Position numbers and translations under genes: made by a program. The notes under the pieces were generated by a model. The model had not been told where the DNA came from and ran no database searches. It saw only the letters and a list, made by a program, of their open reading frames with translations. Source: an uncultured Sediminibacterium sp. (lineage in GTDB: Bacteria; Bacteroidota; Bacteroidia; Chitinophagales; Chitinophagaceae). Taken from it: a stretch of 64,000 nucleotides of DNA. The DNA lies in contig NZ_CAMLMJ010000012.1 of NCBI RefSeq assembly GCF_946481145.1, positions 1 to 64,000 of the forward strand, given 5' to 3'. Below are positions 16,267 to 24,336 of this stretch, piece by piece. Position 1 is the stretch's first letter. Each line of letters begins with the position of its first letter.

Positions 16267-17484
16267 TTACTTAGTGCTGCTGATTATAACCTGTCCATCG
16301 TATAAGCTCTGGTAGCCATCAATGATCACAAGGTCTCCGGATTGTAATCCAGACTTGATTTCAAGTTTATCACCATAAAATTCACCTGGTATTACCATTT
16401 TCTTTCTGGCAACCATTTTACCTTTTTCATTGGATGCAACCATTACATATTTACCTTTCTCATCATTTTGCAAAGTATTCAGGGGAACTACTATTACATT
16501 ATTAACAGCATAATCCTGAATTTGAACCATTGCAATCTGATTTGGTCTAAACTCTTTGTTATTAGGCACTTTTGCTTCTATGAAGAAACTACGGCTGATA
16601 GGATTAATGATTTTACCAGAAACACCAACACTCGACTCAACTGTTTTTTGGATATCAGGTAAAGTAATACGGAGTTTAGTTCCTTTACCAACCCTGTCAA
16701 GGTAATTCTCCGGTACTTCTGTGGTTACCTTAAGGTTGCTGGTATTCACAATTTTAATCTGGCCAGAGCCAACAAAAAGTTCACCCACACGAATGTTTAC
16801 ATCTTCTGCCACACCACTTACATCGCTGTAAACGGAAGTGAATTGTAATTGTTCTTTAGATATTTTAACCTGCTCCTCTGCACTTTTCAATTGGTTCTCG
16901 AGGGTTTCAACATTATTTTTTGCGGTAATCAGTTGTACTTCAGTACCAATATTCTGATCCCAGAGGTTTTTTTGTTTCTGGTACAATGTTTTTGCAAAAG
17001 ATAACTGGGTTTTCAAGGTTTCGAGTCCTTTTTCAGCGGCTAATAAACTTTGGCGGGGTAAAGCGTCATCAAGTTTTAAAATGAGCTGACCTTTTTTCAC
17101 TTCGTCGCCACGCTTAATAAAAAGTGCTTTTACCTGGCCACCACCACCTCGTGGGGTTACGAAAGAGATATTTTCAGATTCGATTTTACCCTGTAAATCA
17201 ATATAGTGGGTAAATGATTCTGGAGCAATAGCAGCAAATGCAACCAGTTTTGCATTTTCAGGTTTAGCAGAAGAAGGGTCTAGTTTTACAATCAATGCTT
17301 CCAGCTCACTGATTTCACCTTCAATTTTTTCTTTTTGCTTTTTTAATTCAGCAAGCTTTGCTTTCTGTTCTTTTGCTGCTCCGGAACCTTCCGAAGTACT
17401 TGCACCACAGGAGGCAAGGGTAACAGTAGCAGCCAATACTGCAATAGAGAATATTTTTTGCATATAGTTAGGTTTATTGGTCAT
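16267..17484 (-). CDS. RND efflux periplasmic adaptor (membrane fusion) lipoprotein
   Basis: A 405-residue AcrA/MexA-type adaptor that bridges the pump and the outer-membrane channel. The N-terminus has a lipoprotein signal ending LASC, so it should be anchored by a lipid-modified Cys. A coiled coil (about 35-65) is followed by a lipoyl/barrel-sandwich segment (FVTPRGGGGQVKALFIKRGDEVKKGQLI, about 105-133), a helical hairpin (about 145-205) and beta-barrel/membrane-proximal domains. The ATG at 17484 overlaps the TAA of the upstream TolC gene (TAATG), which supports this start; a start at 17463 would place the signal peptide at the very N-terminus. Confidence 0.9.
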   Translation of the reverse strand: MTNKPNYMQKIFSIAVLAATVTLASCGASTSEGSGAAKEQKAKLAELKKQKEKIEGEISELEALIVKLDPSSAKPENAKLVAFAAIAPESFTHYIDLQGKIESENISFVTPRGGGGQVKALFIKRGDEVKKGQLILKLDDALPRQSLLAAEKGLETLKTQLSFAKTLYQKQKNLWDQNIGTEVQLITAKNNVETLENQLKSAEEQVKISKEQLQFTSVYSDVSGVAEDVNIRVGELFVGSGQIKIVNTSNLKVTTEVPENYLDRVGKGTKLRITLPDIQKTVESSVGVSGKIINPISRSFFIEAKVPNNKEFRPNQIAMVQIQDYAVNNVIVVPLNTLQNDEKGKYVMVASNEKGKMVARKKMVIPGEFYGDKLEIKSGLQSGDLVIIDGYQSLYDGQVIISSTK

Positions 17485-18830
17485 TATAATTTTCCAATTG
17501 CTTTTAAGTAATCTACCCTGGCAATAATTGCACTGTACAGGGCACTGATATAATTTGTTTGTGCTGTTACGAGGTCGGTTTGAGCGGCCGTGATCTCCGT
17601 ATTTGATCCGGTACCGACTTCATATTTCTTCTTTGTTTGATTGTACACGCTTTCTGCCAGTTGCATATTTTTCTTTTGGAAATTCATGGTAGCAATAGCA
17701 GTTCTGAAATTCACACGTGATTGAGCTACTTCGTTATCAATAGTTAATTTCAGGTTGTCGAGCTGGTTTTCGGTTTGCTTCAATTCGAAACGGGCTTTTT
17801 TGATGCGTGCATCTTTTCCGAATCCATCAAAAATGGGAACGGAGATATTCAATCCGATGAATGATGTAGTAAACCAATCGCCTTTACCAAAAAAGTCAAA
17901 CTTATTACGCTGAGCATTCTTGGTATAAGAACCTGATAACGAAACGGTAGGCAGATAACTTAACTGGTAACGCTTAATATTGAATTCATTTAATTTTTTA
18001 CCCAGACTCAGGTATTGAAAATCCTTTCTGTCTGTGTAATTATAAGCTGTATCCAATGTAAAATCACGGCTTATCTGGTCTTCGGTTAGTTTATCAACTA
18101 AAACCAGGCTATCAGTAACAGGCATTCCCAGTAAGGTTTTTAGTCCCATGTATCCAAGGTCAATACTGTTGAGTGCTTTTAATTTCTCTGTTTCAAGATT
18201 AGCCACCTGTACAGCTATTTTATCCAGATCCAGTTTTTCGGCAAAACCGTTTTTGTAAAGCTCTTTAGTGTCGTGTTCCAGTTTGCTTAACCTGCTGATA
18301 TTAGCATCGAGTAAATCAATCTGGGTTTTACTAACAACCAGTTGGTAATAGATTTTGTAAATATTGGTCTTGATCATTTCTTCGGTTACTTCTTTGTTCT
18401 TCGCCTGGAATTCCATAGACGTTTTTCTTGCCTGAAGTCCGATAAATACCTGACCATCAAATAACAACTGCTGGAGTTGCAAAGTAGCGGAGGCATTGTA
18501 TTTAACCCCAAACCGAACGGGAATAAAAGTACCGGGTGCACTACCAAAAAATTCACCTGGTAGTAAGGATACTGGTAGTTGTAAGTAATCATTACCAGAT
18601 AAGGTACCACTTACGGTAGGCAGTGCTGCCGAAGTAATGTCGCGATTGGTTTGCTGTTGTACCTGAATATTTAACAAGGCATTTTTAACCTGCACATTGT
18701 TTTTATAGGCATAATCTACACATTGCTGAATGGTAAATTCATGGCGTGTAGCATTTTGAGCAGATGTAATTGTACTAATTACCAGCCCCAACAGTAAAAC
18801 CATGTTTTGTATTTTTCTTCGTTTACTCAT
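17484..18830 (-). CDS. TolC-family outer-membrane efflux protein
   Basis: A 448-residue outer-membrane channel protein. A signal peptide (about 1-24, ending TSAQ) is followed by two long helical repeats typical of OEP/TolC proteins. The motif KARFELKQTENQLDNLKLTIDNEVAQSRVNF (about 345-375) and the C-terminal SNTEITAAQTDLVTAQTNYISALYSAIIARVDYLKAIG are characteristic. It forms the exit duct for the adaptor and pump encoded directly downstream. The start overlaps the stop of the tetR gene by four bases, so the operon is tightly coupled. Confidence 0.92.
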   Translation of the reverse strand: MSKRRKIQNMVLLLGLVISTITSAQNATRHEFTIQQCVDYAYKNNVQVKNALLNIQVQQQTNRDITSAALPTVSGTLSGNDYLQLPVSLLPGEFFGSAPGTFIPVRFGVKYNASATLQLQQLLFDGQVFIGLQARKTSMEFQAKNKEVTEEMIKTNIYKIYYQLVVSKTQIDLLDANISRLSKLEHDTKELYKNGFAEKLDLDKIAVQVANLETEKLKALNSIDLGYMGLKTLLGMPVTDSLVLVDKLTEDQISRDFTLDTAYNYTDRKDFQYLSLGKKLNEFNIKRYQLSYLPTVSLSGSYTKNAQRNKFDFFGKGDWFTTSFIGLNISVPIFDGFGKDARIKKARFELKQTENQLDNLKLTIDNEVAQSRVNFRTAIATMNFQKKNMQLAESVYNQTKKKYEVGTGSNTEITAAQTDLVTAQTNYISALYSAIIARVDYLKAIGKL

Positions 18831-19447
18831 AGTTTACTTTTTAGTCTTTGTTGCTTGTATTTTTGAATCAGTTTAAGTCCTTTGGCTGATGCCATCCCAT
18901 AAAGAAAATTATCCGTTATTTCTGCGATAATCTGTGCGGCAGTGAACTTTGAGGGGGGGAAGCTTTCTGTGTCGAACATCAGGAATATCGTAGCAAGTCT
19001 GAATCGGGTTAGTATTTCTACATTGATGTCATCTCTGTATAATTCATCTTTAATTCCCCATTCAAGATTCGATTTTATGAGGTCATAAAAGAATTTGTTT
19101 TTATGATCAAGAAATTTACGATAGGCCTTCGGATGATATTTTTCAAGATCAAACATCACGGAAGGGTTCATGTGTTTCAACATTTCGAGTGCGCGGTCGA
19201 TTGTCATAAAAAGTTCATGGACCGCATTTTCACTCGATTCACGAAAGCAAGTGCAATCCGTTTTACTTTTTTCAATTTCAATTCCGATTGCTCCTTCAAC
19301 CAGTGCATCTTTATCGGCATAAAACTGGTAAATGGTTTTTTTGCTCATGCCCAGGTGGTTGGCAATCTCATCCATACTCACACTGCGCAGGCCATAACGC
19401 ATGAATAATTCATGTGCTTTGGTTAATATTCTTTCTTGTGTTTCCAT
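18827..19447 (-). CDS. TetR/AcrR-family repressor of the efflux operon
   Basis: A 206-residue regulator. The N-terminal TetR helix-turn-helix is clear (AHELFMRYGLRSVSMDEIANHLGMSKKTIYQFYADKDALVEGAI, about 11-55); the remainder is the variable ligand-binding helical domain, with CTCF near residue 69. It is the first gene of the tetR-tolC-MFP-RND operon and overlaps tolC by four bases. A 32-bp perfect palindrome 24 bases upstream of its start is the expected autoregulatory operator. Ligand unknown. Confidence 0.93.
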   Translation of the reverse strand: METQERILTKAHELFMRYGLRSVSMDEIANHLGMSKKTIYQFYADKDALVEGAIGIEIEKSKTDCTCFRESSENAVHELFMTIDRALEMLKHMNPSVMFDLEKYHPKAYRKFLDHKNKFFYDLIKSNLEWGIKDELYRDDINVEILTRFRLATIFLMFDTESFPPSKFTAAQIIAEITDNFLYGMASAKGLKLIQKYKQQRLKSKL

Positions 19448-19470
19448 ACGCGTAATTCGGGCGCAAAACT

Positions 19471-19502
19471 ATGGAAACTTTAAACGTAACCAAAGTTTCC
19501 AT
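19471..19502. promoter_or_regulatory. palindromic operator upstream of tetR-efflux operon
   Basis: Exact inverted repeat ATGGAAACTTT and AAAGTTTCCAT with a 10-base spacer. Its position in the promoter region of a TetR-led operon makes it the likely repressor site. Confidence 0.75.
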
Positions 19503-19586
19503 GTTTTTTTTGGATTAAATCTGTGTTAAACGGTCACAAAATCTGATGAATGAAATGCTTATAATCGTTAGTTTTTTGCCTTTCCC

Positions 19587-19603
19587 AACCGTTTAAAACG
19601 GTT
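19587..19603. promoter_or_regulatory. 17-bp palindrome upstream of DUF502 gene
   Basis: AACCGTTT-A-AAACGGTT, perfect arms, 43 bases before the DUF502 start. A possible operator; no cognate regulator is evident. Confidence 0.4.
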
Positions 19604-19646
19604 GATTTGTATAATTCTTAGTTATTTTACATTCTAATAAGACCCA

Positions 19647-20282
19647 ATGAACTTTAAAACGATCATCCGTATTTACGGAAAAAAATTGCTACAATTTTTC
19701 TTCCAGGGACTTATTGTACTGGCTCCAATCGGTATTACGCTATGGGTGGTAATTGGACTTTTTACCTGGATAGATGGCATTTTACCTAATCTTATTCATG
19801 CACTGTTTCCGAGTTTATTAGAGAAAGATGCGGCTGGTAACCTAAAAAGCTTGCCTGGACTGGGTTTTGTTGTAGTAATAGCACTGGTATTGTTGGTGGG
19901 TTGGATATCTTCTTTATTTGTTGTTGGAAGGCTGGTTACCCTGCTTGATACGGTGTTGGAGAAAACGCCGGGTATAAAATTTATTTATTCCTCTGTAAAA
20001 GATTTTCTGGAAGCTTTTGCGGGTAACAAAAAGAAATTTGATAAACCTGTACTTGTGAATGTAGATGCTCCTGATGTTTGGAGGGTTGGATTCATTACCC
20101 AGCAATCAGCAGCAGACTTTGGTATGGAGGATCATGTAACTGTTTATGTGCCACACTCGTATGCCATATCCGGCATTACTTATATAGTATCTAAAGACCG
20201 CATTAAACCGTTGCATGATGTAAGTGCAGCTGATGCCATGAAATTCGCAGTATCTGGCGGCGTAACGGATGTACATGAGTAG
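19647..20282 (+). CDS. DUF502 family membrane protein
   Basis: A 211-residue inner-membrane protein of the DUF502 family. Two transmembrane segments (about 14-36 and 68-92) surround a short loop, followed by a soluble domain with the family-typical TPGIKFIYSSVKDFLEAF (about 108-125) and VYVPHSYAISGITYIV (about 168-183). Function is unestablished; the family occurs in bacteria and plants. The stop codon is followed directly by a palindromic repeat and then serC, about 90 bases away, so co-transcription is uncertain. Confidence 0.9.
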   Translation: MNFKTIIRIYGKKLLQFFFQGLIVLAPIGITLWVVIGLFTWIDGILPNLIHALFPSLLEKDAAGNLKSLPGLGFVVVIALVLLVGWISSLFVVGRLVTLLDTVLEKTPGIKFIYSSVKDFLEAFAGNKKKFDKPVLVNVDAPDVWRVGFITQQSAADFGMEDHVTVYVPHSYAISGITYIVSKDRIKPLHDVSAADAMKFAVSGGVTDVHE

Positions 20283-20283
20283 C

Positions 20284-20342
20284 TATGGTCCATAGACCAT
20301 AGTCCATAGACCATGGTCCATGGTCCATGGTCTATGGACTAT
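20284..20342. repeat. ATGGTCCAT-type palindromic intergenic repeat, copy 2
   Basis: The longest copy: alternating TATGGTCCATAG, ACCATAGTCC and CCATGGTCC words with several nested palindromes. It starts one base after the DUF502 stop codon and ends 29 bases before the serC start. Confidence 0.85.
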
Positions 20343-20371
20343 TTCCTACCTTGCGGCTTCAAGCAACCGAA

Positions 20372-21442
20372 ATGAGCGTACATAATTTTAATTCCGGGCC
20401 TTCTGTACTGCCTAAAATTGTTATGGAGCAGGCATCACAGGCCATTCATGATTTTAATGGTACTGGTTTATCTATTCTGGAAATAGGTCACCGCACCAAA
20501 CATTTTCAGGCTGTAATGGATGAAGCAATCTCTTCTGTTAAACAACTGATGGATTTAGGTGATGACCATGAAGTATTATTCCTTCATGGTGGTGCCACTA
20601 CCCAGTTTATGCAGGTGCCGATGAATTTGTTGGATGATGCTGCCACAGCGGCCTATCATATTAATGGTATATGGGGTAAAAAAGCGGCCACTGAGGCAAA
20701 ACTCTTTGGGAAAGTGGAAATTGTTGCAGATAGTTCAGACAAGAACAATACTTATATACAGAAAGATTTTGCAATTCCAGCGAATGCGGCTTACCTGCAT
20801 TTAACCACTAACAATACTGTTGAAGGAACTCAGTGGCATCAATTTCCTGATACCAATATTCCCTTAGTGGCAGATATGAGTAGCGATATTTTTTGCAGAC
20901 CAGCTGATTACAAGCGTTTTGGGTTGATATATGCCGGCGCTCAAAAAAACATGGGAGCTGCAGGTGTAAACCTGGTAGTGATTCGTAAAGACCTGCTCGG
21001 TAAAGTAAAGCGTACAGTGCCAACGATCATGGACTACCAAAAACATATTGCTGCCGGTTCTCTGATGAATACCCCGCCTGTTTTTGCTGTATATGTAAGC
21101 ATGCTAACCCTGCGATGGATAATACAAGAAGGCGGTCTTGCAGAAATGCAAAAAAGAAATGAAGCAAAAGCAAACCTATTATACCAAACCATCGATAGCC
21201 TTCCCATCTTTAAGCCAACGGTGGAGAAAGAAGACAGAAGCTTGATGAATGCCGTATTCTTCCTGTCAGACCCAACTTTAGAACCTGAATTCCTTGAAGT
21301 ATGCAAAAATGAAGGGATGATTGGTGTAAAAGGCTACCGCACAGTGGGGGGCATTAGAGTAAGTATGTACAATGCTTTGGCATTGGAAAGCGTAGAAGCT
21401 ATCTGTGATCTGATGAAAGACTTTTCCCTAAGAAAAGGCTAA
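20372..21442 (+). CDS. serC: phosphoserine aminotransferase
   Basis: A 356-residue PLP enzyme that converts 3-phosphohydroxypyruvate and glutamate to phosphoserine (serine synthesis) and can act in pyridoxine synthesis. The start at 20372 gives the family N-terminus MSVHNFNSGPSVLP; an upstream ATG at 20327 lies inside the palindromic repeat and is unlikely. The PLP lysine is in YAGAQKNMGAAGV, and the substrate-binding segment EIGHRTKHF is near residue 38-46. In many Bacteroidota serC is followed by serA and a DUF1015 gene; here serA is absent and DUF1015 lies about 8 kb away, beyond the inositol-lipid cluster. Confidence 0.95.
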   Translation: MSVHNFNSGPSVLPKIVMEQASQAIHDFNGTGLSILEIGHRTKHFQAVMDEAISSVKQLMDLGDDHEVLFLHGGATTQFMQVPMNLLDDAATAAYHINGIWGKKAATEAKLFGKVEIVADSSDKNNTYIQKDFAIPANAAYLHLTTNNTVEGTQWHQFPDTNIPLVADMSSDIFCRPADYKRFGLIYAGAQKNMGAAGVNLVVIRKDLLGKVKRTVPTIMDYQKHIAAGSLMNTPPVFAVYVSMLTLRWIIQEGGLAEMQKRNEAKANLLYQTIDSLPIFKPTVEKEDRSLMNAVFFLSDPTLEPEFLEVCKNEGMIGVKGYRTVGGIRVSMYNALALESVEAICDLMKDFSLRKG

Positions 21443-21484
21443 TATTTTTATAAGCGGTAGAAGTGGCATTCGGATTTTTCCTAA

Positions 21485-21515
21485 TTTTGGACCGAAAAAC
21501 GATTTTGGTCGAAAA
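21485..21515. promoter_or_regulatory. possible TetR operator (repeated TTTTGG..CGAAAAA)
   Basis: Two near-identical direct repeats (TTTTGGACCGAAAAACGA and TTTTGGTCGAAAAATGA) abut the start codon of the TetR gene; GACC..AAAA and TTTTGGTC also form an inverted pair. Likely an autoregulatory site. Confidence 0.45.
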
Positions 21516-22112
21516 ATGATATTGTCCGCAAAAGAAGAGATCGTTAAAGACGACATCCTTAAAGAAGCACAGAAACTATTCCAGCAATTTGGTCTTAAAA
21601 AGACCACCATGGAAGATATTGCCCGTTCCATGGGAAAAGGGAAAAGCACACTTTATTATTATTACTGCAGCAAAGAAGAAATTTTCGATGCGGTAATCAG
21701 TAAAGAAATGAATGAAGTGTTTAATGAGGCTAAAGAAGCCACTGAAAAAGCCAGATCGGCTGAAGAAAAACTACGGTCGTTTACCATTACAAAAATCAGG
21801 GCACTTCAAAAAAAATCAAACTTATATAAAGTAGTTAAGGGTGAAATGCAGGAGAATATGCGCTGTATGAAACACCTGCATACCGAATATGACCAACAGG
21901 AAGTAAAGCTGGTAACAGATATCCTGGCATTTGGCGTAAAGAGTGGAGAGTTTGCTACATCCCTAAAAAAAGAATTGGGTATCCTTCCTTTAATTATTGT
22001 GAGCTCATTGCGTGGATTAGAGCGTGATCTGTTTGCGGGTAATAAATACCCCAAAATGGAAACCCGTATCGATTCTATTGTTAATATAATGGTGAAGGGG
22101 TTAAAAAAATAA
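21516..22112 (+). CDS. TetR/AcrR-family transcriptional regulator
   Basis: A 198-residue TetR regulator. The DNA-binding part is ILKEAQKLFQQFGLKKTTMEDIARSMGKGKSTLYYYYCSKEEIFDAVI (about 14-60), followed by a helical effector domain. It sits directly upstream of the inositol-phosphate synthase gene on the same strand, but an intrinsic terminator separates them. It may control the inositol-lipid cluster or itself (inference). Repeated TTTTGG..CGAAAAA words next to its start suggest autoregulation. Ligand unknown. Confidence 0.9.
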   Translation: MILSAKEEIVKDDILKEAQKLFQQFGLKKTTMEDIARSMGKGKSTLYYYYCSKEEIFDAVISKEMNEVFNEAKEATEKARSAEEKLRSFTITKIRALQKKSNLYKVVKGEMQENMRCMKHLHTEYDQQEVKLVTDILAFGVKSGEFATSLKKELGILPLIIVSSLRGLERDLFAGNKYPKMETRIDSIVNIMVKGLKK

Positions 22113-22127
22113 AATTGGTTCTGAAAC

Positions 22128-22150
22128 GTCCCGTCACAGACGGGACTATT
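22128..22150 (+). terminator. intrinsic terminator after tetR
   Basis: Perfect 8-bp stem GTCCCGTC/GACGGGAC with an ACA loop, followed by TATTTTAAT. It lies 15 bases after the tetR stop and 25 bases before the ino1 start. Confidence 0.85.
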
Positions 22151-22174
22151 TTAATAATTGAGAAAAACGATTAC

Positions 22175-23500
22175 ATGAAAACACAAATACAACCCGCAAG
22201 CGGAAAATTAGGCATACTGCTGCCGGGGTTAGGAGCAGTCGGAACCACCGTAATTGCTGGTGTAATGGCTGTAAATAAAGGAATTGCACAACCAATCGGA
22301 GCATTGACCCAAATGGGAAATATCAGGTTAGGTAAGAGAACAGAGAACCGTTACCCGCTTATCAAAGACTTTGTACCCCTGGCACCATTATCGGGTGTGG
22401 TTTTTGGAGGATGGGATGTGTATAGTGATAATGTGTATGAAGCTGCCATGAATGCAAAAGTGCTGGATCCATTATTGCTTAATGCTATCAAACCCGAACT
22501 GGAATCAATTAAACCCATGAAAGCGGTGTTTGATAAATCCTATATCAAAAACCTGGATGGCACACATATTAAAGAAGCTGCCAGTAAATGGGATCTTGCC
22601 AATGAAGTAATCAGTGATATTGAAAACTTTAAATCGGCTAATGGATGTGACCGTATTGTTATAGTATGGTGCGGTTCAACAGAAAAATATATAGAACCTT
22701 CTGCTGTTCATGAAACCATTGCTTCCTTTGAAGAAGGCTTGCGTAATAATGATCCTGCTATATCACCAAGTATGATCTATGCTTATGCTGCCATTAAAAT
22801 CGGCGTTCCCTATGCAAATGGCGCACCTAATTTAACCTGTGATATCCCTGCATTGATAGAGCTTTCAAAAGAAACGAATACACCTATCGGAGGAAAGGAT
22901 TTTAAAACAGGCCAAACATTGATGAAAACCATACTGGCACCAGGTTTACACGCAAGGGCGCTGGGCGTTAAGGGTTGGTTCTCTACCAATATATTAGGTA
23001 ACCGCGATGGTTTAGTATTGGATGATCCGGATAATTTTAAAACCAAAGAAGTATCTAAACTAAGTGTACTGGAAGATATATTCCAACCTGATATTAATCC
23101 TGCATTGTATGGTGATCTTTACCACAAAGTGCGCATCAATTATTATCCGCCACATGGCGACAATAAAGAAAGTTGGGATAATATCGACATTTTTGGTTGG
23201 CTAGGTTATCCGATGCAGATTAAAATCAATTTCCTGTGTCGTGATTCAATTCTTGCTGCACCAATTGTACTCGACCTGGCTATTTTTATGGATCTCGCAA
23301 AAAGGGCCAATATGAGTGGTATCCAGGAATGGTTATCCTTCTATTTTAAATCGCCACAAACAGCACCTGGGTTGAGACCTGAGCATGATATCTTCAAACA
23401 ACTCATCAAATTGCAGAATACATTAAGGCATATTATGGGAGAAGATTTGATCACGCATCTTGGACTTGATTATTACCAGGATTTGGTAGAGGCTTTATGA
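22175..23500 (+). CDS. ino1: myo-inositol-1(3)-phosphate synthase
   Basis: A 441-residue NAD-dependent enzyme that converts glucose-6-phosphate to inositol phosphate, the committed step for inositol lipids. The ATG at 22175 is used; a TTG at 22115 would put the terminator hairpin inside the gene. The N-terminal dinucleotide-binding motif is GLGAVGTT. Later family segments include VIVWCGSTEKY, GGKDFKTGQTLMKT (substrate lysines) and LGNRDGLVLDDP. Length fits the Ino1 family. The stop overlaps the start of the PgpA-like gene by four bases, so the two are coupled. It opens a cluster with a PgpA-type phosphatase, a CDP-alcohol phosphotransferase and an Aur1-like enzyme. Confidence 0.94.
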   Translation: MKTQIQPASGKLGILLPGLGAVGTTVIAGVMAVNKGIAQPIGALTQMGNIRLGKRTENRYPLIKDFVPLAPLSGVVFGGWDVYSDNVYEAAMNAKVLDPLLLNAIKPELESIKPMKAVFDKSYIKNLDGTHIKEAASKWDLANEVISDIENFKSANGCDRIVIVWCGSTEKYIEPSAVHETIASFEEGLRNNDPAISPSMIYAYAAIKIGVPYANGAPNLTCDIPALIELSKETNTPIGGKDFKTGQTLMKTILAPGLHARALGVKGWFSTNILGNRDGLVLDDPDNFKTKEVSKLSVLEDIFQPDINPALYGDLYHKVRINYYPPHGDNKESWDNIDIFGWLGYPMQIKINFLCRDSILAAPIVLDLAIFMDLAKRANMSGIQEWLSFYFKSPQTAPGLRPEHDIFKQLIKLQNTLRHIMGEDLITHLGLDYYQDLVEAL

Positions 23501-23952
23501 TGATTAAGATGCATAAAACAATTGCCAGTCTCTTTGGTATTGGTTATATAAAAGGAGGTGGAACAATTGCTGCGGCAGTTTTCTGCGTGCCTTGGTATCT
23601 GCTCCGTGAATCGGAATCATTTGGAATTGTAAGTATTATACTTACGCTAATGGTTACCGTGATAGGCATTTGGACGGCGCAGTCTGTTGAGAAAGATTGG
23701 GGTAAAGACAGCGGAAAGGTGGTGATAGATGAAGCAGCAGGAATGATGATCAGCCTGCTTTTTGTTCCACCAACCTTACCTTATATAATAACAGGATTTG
23801 TACTGTTTCGAATATTGGACATAACAAAGCCATTATTGATCAGAAAAACAGAATCGCTGCCGGGTGGATGGGGTGTAATGTTAGATGATGTGATAGCTGG
23901 CATATATGCAAACCTGTTATTACACACAATTATGTGGTTAAATATTTTTTAA
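23497..23952 (+). CDS. PgpA-type phosphatase, probable phosphatidylinositol-phosphate phosphatase
   Basis: A 151-residue membrane protein of the phosphatidylglycerophosphatase A family. Family marks are GIGYIKGGGT (about 14-23), VIDEAAGMMISLL (about 77-89), RILDITKP (about 108-115) and PGGWGVMLDDVIAG (about 122-135), which together hold the acidic metal ligands. On sequence alone it could dephosphorylate phosphatidylglycerophosphate. Because it overlaps ino1 by four bases and shares a cluster with a CDP-alcohol phosphotransferase, dephosphorylation of phosphatidylinositol phosphate is the better guess, as I recall for the matching gene in Bacteroides thetaiotaomicron (inference by context). 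Confidence 0.88.
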   Translation: MMIKMHKTIASLFGIGYIKGGGTIAAAVFCVPWYLLRESESFGIVSIILTLMVTVIGIWTAQSVEKDWGKDSGKVVIDEAAGMMISLLFVPPTLPYIITGFVLFRILDITKPLLIRKTESLPGGWGVMLDDVIAGIYANLLLHTIMWLNIF

Positions 23953-23955
23953 TTG

Positions 23956-24327
23956 ATGGTTACTTTTGTAAAAGCACAAGCTGCTTCACTGGCAGCTACC
24001 ATTGTTGATTTTACTGTTTTCATTTTATTGACAACAGTGTTCAGTTGCTGGTACCTGGCTGCAAGTATAACTGGAACCATCTCTGGAGGTATTGCTAATT
24101 TTTTACTGGGTAGGGTATGGGTATTCGAAGCCAGGGAAGGCAGGGTTCCTATGCAGGCATTTAAATACCTGCTGGTATGGGCAGGTAATTTGTTACTGGT
24201 TACAGGAGGCGTATTTGTAGTAAAAGAATATATTGGCCTGGCACCCCTAACCTCAAAAATTATCGTATCTCTAATTGTAGGGTTCACCTATAATTATATG
24301 TTACAAAAAAAATTCGTGTTCAAATAA
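23956..24327 (+). CDS. GtrA family membrane protein
   Basis: A 123-residue protein with four transmembrane segments matching GtrA (about 10-30, 35-55, 74-95, 98-118). GtrA-like proteins are thought to flip lipid-linked sugars or support glycosyltransferases that decorate the cell surface. The ATG at 23956 is preferred to the TTG three bases earlier. It lies 3 bases after the PgpA-like gene and 9 bases before a DUF5686 gene, so it is probably part of the same transcript. Its place in an inositol-lipid cluster suggests transport of a lipid-linked intermediate or an inositol lipid (inference). Confidence 0.88.
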   Translation: MVTFVKAQAASLAATIVDFTVFILLTTVFSCWYLAASITGTISGGIANFLLGRVWVFEAREGRVPMQAFKYLLVWAGNLLLVTGGVFVVKEYIGLAPLTSKIIVSLIVGFTYNYMLQKKFVFK

Positions 24328-24336
24328 TAACAAAAA

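Noticed and set aside
20327..20371. Upstream ATG for serC that would add 15 residues.
   Set aside because: It lies inside the palindromic repeat, and the family N-terminus begins at 20372.
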